NCBI RefSeq assembly: GCF_009913235.1
Contig: NZ_CP047897.1
Span: 4,215,001 to 4,279,000, forward strand
DNA: 64,000 bases
Direction of reading: 5' to 3'
Source of the DNA: Nibribacter ruber
GTDB lineage: Bacteria; Bacteroidota; Bacteroidia; Cytophagales; Hymenobacteraceae
Shown: positions 17,266 to 26,884 of the stretch, piece after piece
Layout: the number at the start of each line of letters is the position of its first letter
Position numbering within the stretch: the first letter of the stretch is position 1
Made by a program: the position numbers and the translations under genes
The notes under the pieces: model-generated
The model's input: only the letters and a program-made list of their open reading frames with translations
Told to the model about the DNA's origin: nothing
Databases searched by the model: none

Positions 17266-17303
17266 CGTTTTTGGCTTGTTTTCTAGAAAACAAGCCAAAA
17301 ACG
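17266..17303. repeat. 38-bp dispersed palindrome, copy 7 (perfect, extended to 52 bp)
   Basis: Perfect arms around TA. The flanks GAAGCGC and GCGCTTC extend the palindrome to 17259-17310. It lies 35 bp beyond the porP stop. Confidence 0.9.
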
Positions 17304-17338
17304 GCGCTTCATTCCTGGTCAGGAGCGTGCGTATTACT

Positions 17339-18352
17339 TTACCATAGCCACTGCGGACAAATCACCTTGTTCTTGTTCAGCAGTTTTATCCCTACAATGA
17401 GCTCATGGCTGCCGGCAGTGGCAGTGCTCAATTCAGAGGTGGTCAGGTCATAGGAGTAGCCAATGTCCAGGAGGTGATTTACGTTCATGCCTGCCAGGGC
17501 TGCCACGGCATCGTTATGTCGGTAAGAAACTCCCGCCCAAATGCGACTCATATAAGTAGTCTTCAAGTTGAAATCCACTGAAACCGGACTTGGCTGTGCG
17601 TACTTTACCATGATGGATGGCTCCAGAGACAGGTCATAGCGAATCTTTAGCCGGTACCCCGAGGTCAGGAAGAAGTGGGGCTGTAGTTCTTGTTGGGCTC
17701 CTTGCAAACCCTCTGAGTTGGCCGCTTTCTTAGACACCAGCTGCGCGGCAGAGGCACCCACGTAAAAGAAGTCTGAGTAAATCCAGGTGCCCAGGCCCAG
17801 GTCAAACTTGGTTCTGGCCATCTGCCCCGGCTGCAGGGTAGGATCATTGCTGTGGTTGAGCCTAAGGGCGTTTCCGTCCAGCCTGGTCTGTTGCACTCCC
17901 CCAGAAATCCCCACTGACATATTCACCCGTCTGGTGAGGGGGTGGTGGTAGGCGTAAGTGGCAGTCAGGTTGCTGGTGCTCAACGGACCCGTTTTGTCTG
18001 ATTGCGCCATGGCCCCAAACCCGTGGTGCGGTCTTGATTTGTGGTACTTGGTGGTTCTATTATTACCTGCCGCCATTCGGGGAATGAAGCCTTTGGGCGC
18101 TGCCACTGAAGACTGACGGTCACTGGTACCCAAAGAGGTGTGCCCACTTATATAATAGGTAACCGGAGCCCCTTCAATGCCCACCCATTGGCGGCGCGTA
18201 CCCATTCTAATGTCTGTGTAGCTTTCAATGCCAGAAAGGGCGGGGTTCAACAGGTAATTGTTGAACAGGTATTGGCTGTACTGCGGTTTCTGCTGGGCAA
18301 AGCCGGGCGCGGCCACCAGTAGCAGGAAAAACAAAGGTGCAAGCTTTTTCAT
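17339..18352 (-). CDS. PorP/SprF family type IX secretion-associated membrane protein
   Basis: A 337-residue outer-membrane protein with a signal peptide and the family start QYSQYLFNNYLLNPALSGIE, followed by beta-barrel-like alternation. PorP/SprF proteins anchor or help secrete a partner T9SS substrate on the cell surface; SprF serves the adhesin SprB in Flavobacterium. Here the gene begins 6 bp after the stop of a giant T9SS adhesin gene, so the two form a matched pair. Confidence 0.92.
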   Translation of the reverse strand: MKKLAPLFFLLLVAAPGFAQQKPQYSQYLFNNYLLNPALSGIESYTDIRMGTRRQWVGIEGAPVTYYISGHTSLGTSDRQSSVAAPKGFIPRMAAGNNRTTKYHKSRPHHGFGAMAQSDKTGPLSTSNLTATYAYHHPLTRRVNMSVGISGGVQQTRLDGNALRLNHSNDPTLQPGQMARTKFDLGLGTWIYSDFFYVGASAAQLVSKKAANSEGLQGAQQELQPHFFLTSGYRLKIRYDLSLEPSIMVKYAQPSPVSVDFNLKTTYMSRIWAGVSYRHNDAVAALAGMNVNHLLDIGYSYDLTTSELSTATAGSHELIVGIKLLNKNKVICPQWLW

Positions 18353-18358
18353 GTGGGC

Positions 18359-21300
18359 TTACTTAATAATAGTTACGTTTCCAGATAGAGGTTCCTCTTT
18401 GCCGCCTAACCGGATGAGGTAGTAATAGGTGGCTGCCGGCAGCGGCTGCCCTTTCATGGTTCCGTTCCACGGGGTTTGGTAGCCTTTAGACTCAAACACC
18501 TTGTTGCCCCAGCGGTTGAACACCTCCACCTGCACGTCTGGGTACCCTTGCAGGGTGGGAATGTCCCAGTTGTCGTTGATGCCGTCATTGTTAGGTGTAA
18601 AACCGTTCGGGATTTCCACGGCCGCCAGAACGGTGATGGTCACATCGTCAGTGGAGGTACAGCCATCTGCAGTGGTTACCGTCACTTTATAAGTAGTGGT
18701 GGTTTTCGGTTTGGCCACCGGATCAGCTACTTTGTCATTGCTCAAGCCCAGGCTTGGTGACCACTGGTAACTCACGCCACCCGTAGCAGACAACTCGGTA
18801 AACTTGCCATAGGCAATGGTCACGTCTGGGCCAGCGTTGGCCGTTGGCGCCGGAATGTTCACCCGTACAGGTACCCGCTCACTGGCACAGCTTTGTGATA
18901 CAGTTTGCACATAATAGGTAGTGGCGCTTTGCAAAACAGGCGTGGTGAAGGTGAGGCCGGTGTGTACCAGCTTGCCGCCTTTCTCCTGGTTGTACCATTC
19001 TACCACCGTACCGCTAGTTGAGCTGCTAGGTAAACTGGCGGTCAAGGTCACTGTGTTGCCGGCGCACAAGAACACATCCTGCGTTACCGGAGCTTTTGGC
19101 AAAGGCGTGGCTGTTACTTGTACCACATTGCTTACATCGCTGGTACAGTCACCCGAAAGGACTACTCTTCTAAACCAGGTGGTTCTTACCAGTCCACCTG
19201 GCTCATAGTGCTGCCCAGAGGTGATGCCTGTGGCCGTGTTGAACCCGGTGGCGGCATTGGTAGTGCTGCTTTCCCATACATAGGTGTAAGTGCCGCTTCC
19301 GCCGGTAGGCAATGAACCGTTTAGTTTGGTTGGCGCTGAGCCCACGCACACTGTTTGGCTAGAAGAAATGGAGTTGTTGGCTACGCGGTCAAAGACTTCT
19401 ACCTTCACCTCATTAGAGAGCGTGGCAACTCCATTTACTACTACTTTTCTGCGGTACCACGTTGTGGCTTCCAGCGCAGGTACCTGGAAATCTTTGGCCG
19501 TGGCCGGTGAGGCATTATTAATGAGTACATACTCAGAATTCTGCGTTCTCTTCTCCCAGTAATACTGCACGTCTGGCAAATTGCCATCTGGCGCATTGCC
19601 TTTGATGACTAGGTTGGACGGCTGCTTGTAGCATACCTGTCCGCCACCCGCAATGGTGTTCTCCGTGAAGGCCTTGAAAATAGTCACTTTGGCCGTGTCT
19701 GAGAAACTAGAGCAATCCACGTATTTAGACTTGGCCTGGCGCAGGTACAGCGTGGTCTCGGTTAAGACATTGGGCTGGTAGTCACGGCTGGTGGCACCCG
19801 TAATAGGCTCAAAGTCGGGCATGTCTGCCGTTTTGTACCACCACTGGATAAGGTAGTCTGCCGGAATGGTGCTGCCTTTCAACAGGGACGGTTTGGTGCC
19901 CGCCGCCTTGAACTGCGCCATGGGCGAGATGTAGTTGGAACCCTCTGGCAATGGCATGTTCACCTTGATTTCAATCTCCTGGCTGAAATCTTCGGCACAC
20001 TCGCCGGCTTTCACGCTGCGCTTGAATTTGGTGTCCAGCAACAAGACCTGCGCATGCTGGTAGTCTTTGCCAGTAGCCCCCGGAATTTCCTGGAATGTGG
20101 TTTTGTTTTTCGCTTTGATGTACCACTGGTACTCATATTGACCATTTCCGCCCGCAGGCGTGCTGCCCACCAGCAGGTTGGGCGTGGTGGCATAGCAAAC
20201 GTCTGCCACTCCCTGAAGGGTGTTCTGGCTTATTTTCTCTTCTACCAACACCGTCACCGTGGCTATTGGGCCCACGCAAAGTGCCGGCGAGGCAATGGCT
20301 CTTACATGGTACACCGTAGTGGCCGTAAGCACTGGCGTTTCAAACACAGACCCTGCTCTACCCGTGAACAGAATGTCCCCAGTTTTAGCATCTAGCCATT
20401 GGAGGGTGCCTTCGCCGGTGGCGGTCAGTTTGGCTTTGGTGCCTGTGCAGATGGTTACGTTCTGCGCAACGGGCGCTGCCGGAATAGGATTCACAAACAG
20501 TTCCACCAAATTAGACACCGCTGCGGCACAAGCGCCAGAAGTAACTACTCTTCTGAATTGGGTATTGCTGGATAAGGCACTTGGACTGTAAGTGATGAGG
20601 GTGTCTTTGGCAGAAGTGTTCACAAACGGTTGAGTGGCATCTGTTCTGTACTGCCACTGGTACCGGTAATTCTTGCCGTCTCCGCCCGTCGGTTGCCCGC
20701 CAAGTGTGATGGCAGGGACCACGCCGAAGCATACTTCAGGAGAGCCCTGGGTGATGGCAATGTTGTTGTTTACCGGTACGTCTACCGTGATCTTAACTGC
20801 ATTGGAGTATTTCTCACAGTCAGCAGATTTTAATACTCTCCTAAACCAGGTATTCACATATAGTTCGTTGAGCTGGTAAGTGGCCATGGTGTCTTCAAAC
20901 GAAGTGTTCCTGAACGGTTTGCTCAAGTCAGTAGTGAACTGCCATTGGTACTGGTAGTACCCATTGCCACCCGCTGGGGCAGAGGCTGAAAGCTTGGTGG
21001 CAGGCGCTGAACCCGTACATACAGACTGCTCACCGTAGGCAATAGACTCACTCAGCAAAGGCAGAACCTTTAAGGTAATGGCCACTCGCTCAGAAGAAAG
21101 ACAGGCATCCGTAGATTTGCTTTCAACGGTATAGGTGTAGGTTCTGGCTTCGGTCAGGTCTGCCGGGGAAATAGATAAACTGTTGCCAGAGGCCAGGAAG
21201 GTTCCCTCTTGGTTGTACCACTGGTAGACGACGCCAGTTTTCGCGGCGGCTTGCAAGGTCGCACCACCACCTACGCACACTTCCAGGTACGTTTTGGCCA

Positions 21301-24300
21301 ATACCGGCAAGGCAGGTTTAGGTGACATTTGCAGCACCAGGGTGTTGCTTTCCAGCACGCAGCTACCTGAAAAAGCCACTCTCCTGAACCAGGTGTTGGA
21401 CTGGGTGATGTTGGATGGTTGATAGCTGGCCTGGGTATTGTCTCCCGGGGCTGACTCAAATGAATCGCCTAGGGAAGTTTTCATTTCCCATCTGTATTGA
21501 ATGCCTTCCACGGGGTCACCACCGCTGATAACAGTTCCAGCACTTTGTTGTAATACCGGTGGTGTGGTGCCTTCGCAGAATTTAAGGCTGGCAGGCAGGG
21601 TATTATTGGCCATAGCTGGCGTCACTTCAACGCGCATGATGTTAGAGTAAGACTCGCAGGCGCCCAATTTTACCTTGCGTCTAAACCAAGTGGTTTGAGC
21701 AAGGTTGCTGGCCGTGTAAGAAACGCTGTTTTTGGTAGTGCCTGATGCGTCTTTGAAGGTCTTTTCTTCGCCTTCGTCCACGCTGAACTGCCAGGTATAC
21801 ACCGGTGAGCCTGACCCGCCCGTAGGAACGGTTCCTTTGATCACCGGAGACTCGCCGGCGCACACACGGGCCACAGGCAGTAGCGTATTGTTTGCAATTT
21901 CTGGCTCAACGGTGATTTTTACGGCCGTGCGGCTCACGGTACATCCACCGGTGGCTTCTGACTGCACATAATACGTCACCGTGATGGCGCTTTCTGTATA
22001 GTTGGTAAGCACCGGGGTGGTAAAGCTGTTGCCAGTGTATAGCAGGTTTCCATCAATGGCTGCGTCATACCAGGTGTAAGGGCCGCTAGGGGCGGTGGCC
22101 GTCAAAACGGTGGTAGAGCCGCTGCAAATGGTGCTTCTAGAGGTTGAAACCGTTGGAGGCAAAGAAAGCGGATTTACCTTGATCTCCACTGGCGCAGAAA
22201 TATCCTCGCAACCGTTTATGATGACCTTGCGGCGGAACCAACGGCTATTAGGCAGGGCGTCCGGCTGGAAAGACATGAGCGTTCCGGTTCCCTTGGCCGT
22301 AGCGTAGGTGCCATTTTTGGTGGTGCTGCTTTCCCAGACGAAGGTTGGCTCAGAGCCATCGCCGCCTAACAAAGGTTCTGCAGAAAGAGCCGGCGGTACG
22401 GTGCCCGCGCAAATGAATTCAGTGGGCGCGGTCAGGACGTTCTGCGTGATGGGCGGAACCACGGTTACCTTAATGCTTTGAGTAATTTCTGTACAAGCGC
22501 CCAAGGTCACCGATCTTCTGAACCAGGTTGTAGTGGACAGAGCTCTTGAAGGCAGGTTCTGGGTAGTGGAAGACACCAGGTCTTCAAAATTTTCACCGTC
22601 TGTGCTCATCTGCCACTGGTACTGCGGTGCGCCAAAGCCTCCCTTGGGCGCGCTGGCAGAAATGACGCCGGTCTGAGCGCCCTGGCAGATGCCTTTGTCC
22701 TGGGTGGTGATAGTGTTGTTGCTGATGGCCGGGTGAACCGTCACGGTTACCTTGGTTCGGGTCAATGACCGGCAATCACCTAGCTCAGTCACGCTGCCCA
22801 CATAAAAGGTGGTGGTAGCCGTAAGAAGGGTGTCTAAGGTGTTTCCGGTGAAGAAAGGAGTTGCCTCAGTGGCAGAAGTAAACCATTCAATTCTGGCATT
22901 GGCCACCGCCGTTTGCAAAGAAGCTGTGGTGCCAGCGCAGATGGCAGGATTGTTGGCTACCACCGGGGTCGCCGGAGGATCCTGAACGGTTACCAACACC
23001 GCCGTACGCGTAGAGCTGGCGCAGCCATTATCAGAAACTGCTTCTACATAATAAGTGGCAGATTCCTGCAGCGCCGGAGTTGTGAAAGTAATGCCCGTAT
23101 GCAAGGCCGTAGTGGCGGTGGCCGAGGCGTACCATTTGTAGGTGGCTCCATTGCCTTCGGCTTCTAAAGTAGCTGTGGCACCTTTGCACACCAGAACCGG
23201 CGTTACCGCAGGGGCGACAGGCAGAGGATGGATGGTGATAATTTGTACAGTCGCTACAGATTCCCCACAACCATTCCAGGCTTGAACTTGCACCCGGTAG
23301 GTGCCCGGCTGAGTAAGTTGTACCGAAGGATTTGACTGCGCAGCTTGATCAGCATCCAATAATTGTTGGCCAGCCTCATCCGTCACGCTCCATTGGTATC
23401 TGCTGATAGGAGTGCCATTGGCTGCGTATATGGGATTGTGCGCGGTATTTTCTGGACCGAAGACAATGGTCTGCGGGCCGCAGTATTGAGCCGCCGCGGG
23501 TAGAGAAACGCCGGGCCGGGCCAGTATGGTCACATCTTCAAAAGCGGTGGTGGTGCCGCAGGAGTTCTTGGCCGTCAAGGTGATGCGGTAGGTGCCGGCC
23601 GTGTTGAACAGGAACGTAGGGTTATCAGAAGTAGAGTCGCCGGAAACGTATTGCACGCCGGCCGCCGGTGAAACCGACCACCGGTATGCTGCATTGGTGC
23701 CGGTGCTCAAGTTCTGCGCCGCAATGGTGTTGGGCGCACAGCTGCCAATATCCTCAGGACGCAAGGTAAAAGCGGCTTTGGCCGGGTCTTCAATCACAAT
23801 GGGTGCACTGTGTTCATCTCCTGGACAAACCGCACTGTTCCCCACCGGTGTGATGGTAATGTTAATGTTGTAGGTGCCAGAGACGTGGAAAACCACTTCG
23901 GGCTCTTCAGAATACTCATCTGTACCATTCACAAAGCTCCAGCCGGTAGAGGGTTCTATGCTCCATTTGCGGTTGTAGCCGCCGCTGTTGTTGGGGTTGT
24001 AGGGGTTGAAGCCGCCGGTAGATTTGTCTTTTAACTTAATGGGACTGTTCACGCACCGCGAAGGCGACACGATGGCAAAATCTGCCAGTGGGTTGCCAGA
24101 TACCACAAACCCGCTGATAGTAGCAGGCGTCTTGCGGTTGTAACAGTCAATGGCCACCCCAAAAATAGTGAAACCGTTCTCCTTTTTAGAGGATGAGGTC
24201 TCAAATACGTGGTCAATGCTGGATGGAATGTTGTTCTGGTTGAAATACAGCGTGTCACTGCCGTCATCAAACCAGATTTTGTACGTGGTGGTGGGAGAGT

Positions 24301-24760
24301 TGTTGGTGGTACCGGTAATGTTGAACGTGTAGGTGGCAGGGGCGCAGGAAGACGTGTTTCCGCCGTTCTGTAAGCCAAACCCGGGATTGCTGCCATTATA
24401 CACTGCGTAGGTCTTGGAAGACGTGCAACCACTCTGGCTGGTCACGGTCACCTTCAGGTCATACTTTCCTCTGTCTTTGTACTTGTGCGTAGCCGCCGTG
24501 AAGGTGTTGTCATAGACATTCTGCGTGCCATCACCCCATTCCACCAAATAAGATTGGTTGGTGGCCTTGGTGGAGGAGGAGTTCTTCACAGAAAGGTTAA
24601 ACTCAAACGGCCCAAGGACCGGGCTGCATTTAATGAAGTTCTCCTTGTTTACATCCTCCAGGGCAGCGTCTGGCAAATCTGGGCAGGTTTGGCCAAAAGA
24701 AACGAAAGACAGGAGAAATAAAAATAAGAATAGGCTATACTGTTTTGTTTTAGACGCCAT
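18359..24760 (-). CDS. Giant T9SS-secreted adhesin with PKD and Ig-like repeats and type B sorting domain
   Basis: A ~2133-residue secreted protein. From the ATG at 24760 it has a signal peptide (SLFLFLFLLSFVSFG). Residues ~35-510 contain PKD-like domains (VEWGDGTQ). Then come about ten ~90-residue modules with a PxGGxG..Y.W start and a TTWFRR..xxGxC end, mixed with about six Ig-like modules of the TYYVxxxSxxGC type. A last PKD-like unit (NAGPDVTIAYG) precedes the gliding-motility-associated C-terminal domain (GFTPNNDGINDNWDIP, FNRWGNKVFES), a type B T9SS sorting signal. It is probably a SprB-like surface adhesin with PorP as partner. The frame also opens at 24781. Confidence 0.93.
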   Translation of the reverse strand: MASKTKQYSLFLFLFLLSFVSFGQTCPDLPDAALEDVNKENFIKCSPVLGPFEFNLSVKNSSSTKATNQSYLVEWGDGTQNVYDNTFTAATHKYKDRGKYDLKVTVTSQSGCTSSKTYAVYNGSNPGFGLQNGGNTSSCAPATYTFNITGTTNNSPTTTYKIWFDDGSDTLYFNQNNIPSSIDHVFETSSSKKENGFTIFGVAIDCYNRKTPATISGFVVSGNPLADFAIVSPSRCVNSPIKLKDKSTGGFNPYNPNNSGGYNRKWSIEPSTGWSFVNGTDEYSEEPEVVFHVSGTYNINITITPVGNSAVCPGDEHSAPIVIEDPAKAAFTLRPEDIGSCAPNTIAAQNLSTGTNAAYRWSVSPAAGVQYVSGDSTSDNPTFLFNTAGTYRITLTAKNSCGTTTAFEDVTILARPGVSLPAAAQYCGPQTIVFGPENTAHNPIYAANGTPISRYQWSVTDEAGQQLLDADQAAQSNPSVQLTQPGTYRVQVQAWNGCGESVATVQIITIHPLPVAPAVTPVLVCKGATATLEAEGNGATYKWYASATATTALHTGITFTTPALQESATYYVEAVSDNGCASSTRTAVLVTVQDPPATPVVANNPAICAGTTASLQTAVANARIEWFTSATEATPFFTGNTLDTLLTATTTFYVGSVTELGDCRSLTRTKVTVTVHPAISNNTITTQDKGICQGAQTGVISASAPKGGFGAPQYQWQMSTDGENFEDLVSSTTQNLPSRALSTTTWFRRSVTLGACTEITQSIKVTVVPPITQNVLTAPTEFICAGTVPPALSAEPLLGGDGSEPTFVWESSTTKNGTYATAKGTGTLMSFQPDALPNSRWFRRKVIINGCEDISAPVEIKVNPLSLPPTVSTSRSTICSGSTTVLTATAPSGPYTWYDAAIDGNLLYTGNSFTTPVLTNYTESAITVTYYVQSEATGGCTVSRTAVKITVEPEIANNTLLPVARVCAGESPVIKGTVPTGGSGSPVYTWQFSVDEGEEKTFKDASGTTKNSVSYTASNLAQTTWFRRKVKLGACESYSNIMRVEVTPAMANNTLPASLKFCEGTTPPVLQQSAGTVISGGDPVEGIQYRWEMKTSLGDSFESAPGDNTQASYQPSNITQSNTWFRRVAFSGSCVLESNTLVLQMSPKPALPVLAKTYLEVCVGGGATLQAAAKTGVVYQWYNQEGTFLASGNSLSISPADLTEARTYTYTVESKSTDACLSSERVAITLKVLPLLSESIAYGEQSVCTGSAPATKLSASAPAGGNGYYQYQWQFTTDLSKPFRNTSFEDTMATYQLNELYVNTWFRRVLKSADCEKYSNAVKITVDVPVNNNIAITQGSPEVCFGVVPAITLGGQPTGGDGKNYRYQWQYRTDATQPFVNTSAKDTLITYSPSALSSNTQFRRVVTSGACAAAVSNLVELFVNPIPAAPVAQNVTICTGTKAKLTATGEGTLQWLDAKTGDILFTGRAGSVFETPVLTATTVYHVRAIASPALCVGPIATVTVLVEEKISQNTLQGVADVCYATTPNLLVGSTPAGGNGQYEYQWYIKAKNKTTFQEIPGATGKDYQHAQVLLLDTKFKRSVKAGECAEDFSQEIEIKVNMPLPEGSNYISPMAQFKAAGTKPSLLKGSTIPADYLIQWWYKTADMPDFEPITGATSRDYQPNVLTETTLYLRQAKSKYVDCSSFSDTAKVTIFKAFTENTIAGGGQVCYKQPSNLVIKGNAPDGNLPDVQYYWEKRTQNSEYVLINNASPATAKDFQVPALEATTWYRRKVVVNGVATLSNEVKVEVFDRVANNSISSSQTVCVGSAPTKLNGSLPTGGSGTYTYVWESSTTNAATGFNTATGITSGQHYEPGGLVRTTWFRRVVLSGDCTSDVSNVVQVTATPLPKAPVTQDVFLCAGNTVTLTASLPSSSTSGTVVEWYNQEKGGKLVHTGLTFTTPVLQSATTYYVQTVSQSCASERVPVRVNIPAPTANAGPDVTIAYGKFTELSATGGVSYQWSPSLGLSNDKVADPVAKPKTTTTYKVTVTTADGCTSTDDVTITVLAAVEIPNGFTPNNDGINDNWDIPTLQGYPDVQVEVFNRWGNKVFESKGYQTPWNGTMKGQPLPAATYYYLIRLGGKEEPLSGNVTIIK

Positions 24761-25393
24761 GGTGCCAGCTAAATCGGTCACGGTAAAAACTATATTGAAT
24801 TGGGGTGGCAGCGGACAAGCCCTGCCTATATATAATCTGGTATAAAATTGCTTTTAGCTGGTGCGCACCCAAGCGGGCAACTTTCCAAGAAATGGTAAGT
24901 CAAAGCCAAGCTTTACAAGGAGGGAAAACTGCTCAGAAGAAGCAGCTTGTAGTAGAAGGAGAAGGGTGCTGGGTGTAAAGATTGTTTTCATAGATAGCTT
25001 GAATTGTACTGTTTCATTTGAAATACCACCCAGAAAAATGGTCTTAGCGTCTGTTTAAATTAGAAAAGTGATGCTAAGTGAAGGTATTTGAACGAGTTAA
25101 CGCGTAAAAATGAAACTAAAGTTCAAGGAGATTCGTAAAAAACCAGATTTTTTTAATTCTATAGAAATAGGATAATTGCAGTATGGTTTTGGTGGCGATT
25201 TCCTGTGAAAAAAAGTTGGAGCAGGTATTGGAAAAAACAAGGGAATATGATAACTTTCAGGAGTTGCCACGGAAAAAGAGAAAGAAACTTTGGGTGGCTA
25301 TTTTGGTTTAACAGGTAAAAGAGTTCTTTTGGCTAGAAACCAGACCAGCTCACCGAATTTCAAAGGCAGACTCAAAGCATGTAGCTACCTTTG

Positions 25394-25590
25394 ACACAGT
25401 TAAAAGAGAAAAAACGTATACAACAGGTAGCGTTCAAGATATAAAGGAGCAGCGGGGCACTTTTGCCTCGGCAAAAGAGACAAAGGTTCTGGCGCTTATT
25501 GGGGGATATGCTACAGACACTGATGACATTTGTTCCGCTGGCTCCTGTTTTCACAGCCCTTCAGATATCCCTCTGAAGGGCTTTTTTTGT
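25394..25590 (+). ncRNA. Candidate small structured RNA of about 190 nt
   Basis: A TACCTTTG box at 25386-25393 matches the Bacteroidota -7 element TAnnTTTG. Downstream no ORF is found. Three elements fold: AGGAGCAGCGG (25446-25456) pairs with CCGCTGGCTCCT with one bulge; CTTTTGC-CTCG-GCAAAAG forms a 7-bp hairpin with a tetraloop; and the terminator at 25555-25582 ends in seven T. I cannot match it to tmRNA, RNase P, SRP RNA or a known riboswitch. It could be a 6S-like or regulatory RNA (inference). Confidence 0.35.
25555..25582 (+). terminator. Intrinsic terminator with no annotated gene upstream
   Basis: A perfect 10-bp stem AGCCCTTCAG/CTGAAGGGCT followed by TTTTTTT on the plus strand. The nearest plus-strand coding gene upstream is more than 10 kb away, so it should end an unannotated transcript. 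Confidence 0.8.
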
Positions 25591-25646
25591 CCCGCCCATT
25601 CTTCCCTTCCGTGCAGAACATCCGCCGCAGTTTCCCCTGTTTTTGC

Positions 25647-25654
25647 TATCTTTG
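25647..25654 (+). promoter_or_regulatory. Putative -7 promoter box (TATCTTTG)
   Basis: Matches TAnnTTTG and lies 22 bp upstream of the ATG at 25677. A TTTC at about 25631 could be a weak -33 element. It would drive the zinc-ribbon gene. Confidence 0.45.
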
Positions 25655-25676
25655 AGAAGAAAACAATGACGCCCCA

Positions 25677-26309
25677 ATGAAGCAGAACCTGACAGAGAAC
25701 GAACGCGAAGTGATTAAACTCATCACTTTCTTTAAGAAGCGCGGGGAGCGCCTGGCGCAGGAGGGCGCCCTGACCCAGGAGCACGAGGAACTCAATACCG
25801 CCTGCGAGCGGCTCACGGAGAAAATCTACGCCCATGCAGATTTCAGGCAGCAGGTGCAGGAAAAAACCGAGACTTTGCGCAACATCATCCAGGACCAGGC
25901 CCAGTGCCCCACCTGCAGCAAAGGTGATATGCTCAAGAAAGTAAGTGTGGCCACCAATGAACTGGGCTGGAAGTCTAACCGCTACAAATGCCGCCGCTGC
26001 AACGTAGAATTCACCTGGAACCGTCCCAACAATCCCTGGGACATGATTCCTTTCCTGGAAGTATGCCTGCATGAACTGGACAAGAACATGGAGTCTGAAG
26101 CCATGGACCAAGGCCTGAAGGAGCGCGCCCAGGGAGCCCGCGACCACATGGCCGTAAGCCTGGAGCAATTGCGCACCGCCATAGAATCAGCAGACGCAGA
26201 GCGCGCCAAGATGGAAGAACAGGACCAGGAGATGAACAAAATGCTCCACGAGTTCAAGAAGTACCTTATGATTGAGAAAATCAAGATGGAGCCGTTCAGC
26301 GACAACTAA
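25677..26309 (+). CDS. Hypothetical protein with central zinc ribbon and coiled coils
   Basis: A 210-residue soluble protein. The middle has a four-cysteine zinc-ribbon layout: CPTC (about residues 78-81) and CRRC (about 103-106). Both ends are charged helical segments likely to form coiled coils. I do not recognise a named family. The ATG follows a TAnnTTTG promoter box by 22 bp, and a palindrome copy lies 32 bp after the stop, so it appears to be a single-gene unit. Confidence 0.7.
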   Translation: MKQNLTENEREVIKLITFFKKRGERLAQEGALTQEHEELNTACERLTEKIYAHADFRQQVQEKTETLRNIIQDQAQCPTCSKGDMLKKVSVATNELGWKSNRYKCRRCNVEFTWNRPNNPWDMIPFLEVCLHELDKNMESEAMDQGLKERAQGARDHMAVSLEQLRTAIESADAERAKMEEQDQEMNKMLHEFKKYLMIEKIKMEPFSDN

Positions 26310-26341
26310 CACTGCTTTTTAGCAGCTACTCATAAGAACCC

Positions 26342-26379
26342 CGTTTTTGGGCTGTTTTCCAGAAAACAGCCCAAAAACG
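26342..26379. repeat. 38-bp dispersed palindrome, copy 8 (extended to 54 bp)
   Basis: Arms GGGCTG/CAGCCC are fully complementary. Flanks AAGAACCC and GGGTTCTT extend the stem to 26 bp (26334-26387). It lies 32 bp after the stop of the zinc-ribbon gene. Confidence 0.9.
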
Positions 26380-26494
26380 GGGTTCTTTCTTTTAATGCAT
26401 GTCTGAGTGTTAGAAGCGTGCAGCATAAAAGTGGCTTTCCTGAGGGGTTCTCCGTATAAACCCTCACAAACTTTCACTTAAAGCCGTAGAAACC

Positions 26495-26761
26495 ATGCCC
26501 ATTGACCAAGACATGATCACCAACTCAGACGAAAGCAAGAAGCTGCCAGATGACACGCCATCTCCTACCACCGGCAACCAGTCTGAAGACCAGAACATAG
26601 CCAAACCAGACCTGGGCGGCAACCCATTGCAAGCCAAGGAAACCGACATCCTGGACACAGAGCCAGAAGGAGAAAAGGCAGAAGGCAACGTAGCCGCCAG
26701 CAATGAAGAAGACACCCATCACTTGGACGGAAGCAACGCCAACAACCTGAGAACCAAATAA
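26495..26761 (+). CDS. Small acidic disordered protein
   Basis: An 88-residue protein, rich in Asp, Glu, Asn and Ser, with no hydrophobic core and no cysteine. Such composition predicts intrinsic disorder. I do not recognise a family. It precedes a second low-complexity protein gene by 123 bp, with a palindrome copy between them. Coding status is supported by codon use like its neighbours and by the palindrome at its 3' end. Confidence 0.55.
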   Translation: MPIDQDMITNSDESKKLPDDTPSPTTGNQSEDQNIAKPDLGGNPLQAKETDILDTEPEGEKAEGNVAASNEEDTHHLDGSNANNLRTK

Positions 26762-26790
26762 ATCAGGATGGACAACCTTGGGCTGAGAAC

Positions 26791-26828
26791 CGTTTTTAGC
26801 CTGTTTTCTGGAAAATAAGCCAAAAACC
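26791..26828. repeat. 38-bp dispersed palindrome, copy 9
   Basis: The terminal motif is altered (AAAAACCG instead of AAAAACG). It lies 29 bp after the stop of the small acidic protein gene. Confidence 0.75.
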
Positions 26829-26884
26829 GGAAGCGCGTTGACCTCGTTAACTATACTATTCATGTAAACTAAACTGTTTGAGCT

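Larger units (their letters stand above)
24761..25676. other. Long intergenic region, holds a candidate small RNA
   Basis: About 0.9 kb between the adhesin gene and the zinc-ribbon gene, clearly more AT-rich than its neighbours. A 42-codon frame at 25183-25311 and a 65-codon frame at 24861-25058 show no family pattern and are not called. The right end holds a promoter-like box, paired segments and a strong plus-strand terminator, described separately as a candidate RNA. Confidence 0.5.

Noticed and set aside
24861-25058. A 65-codon plus-strand frame in the long gap
   Set aside because: No pattern, AT-rich, no clear start signal; likely chance.
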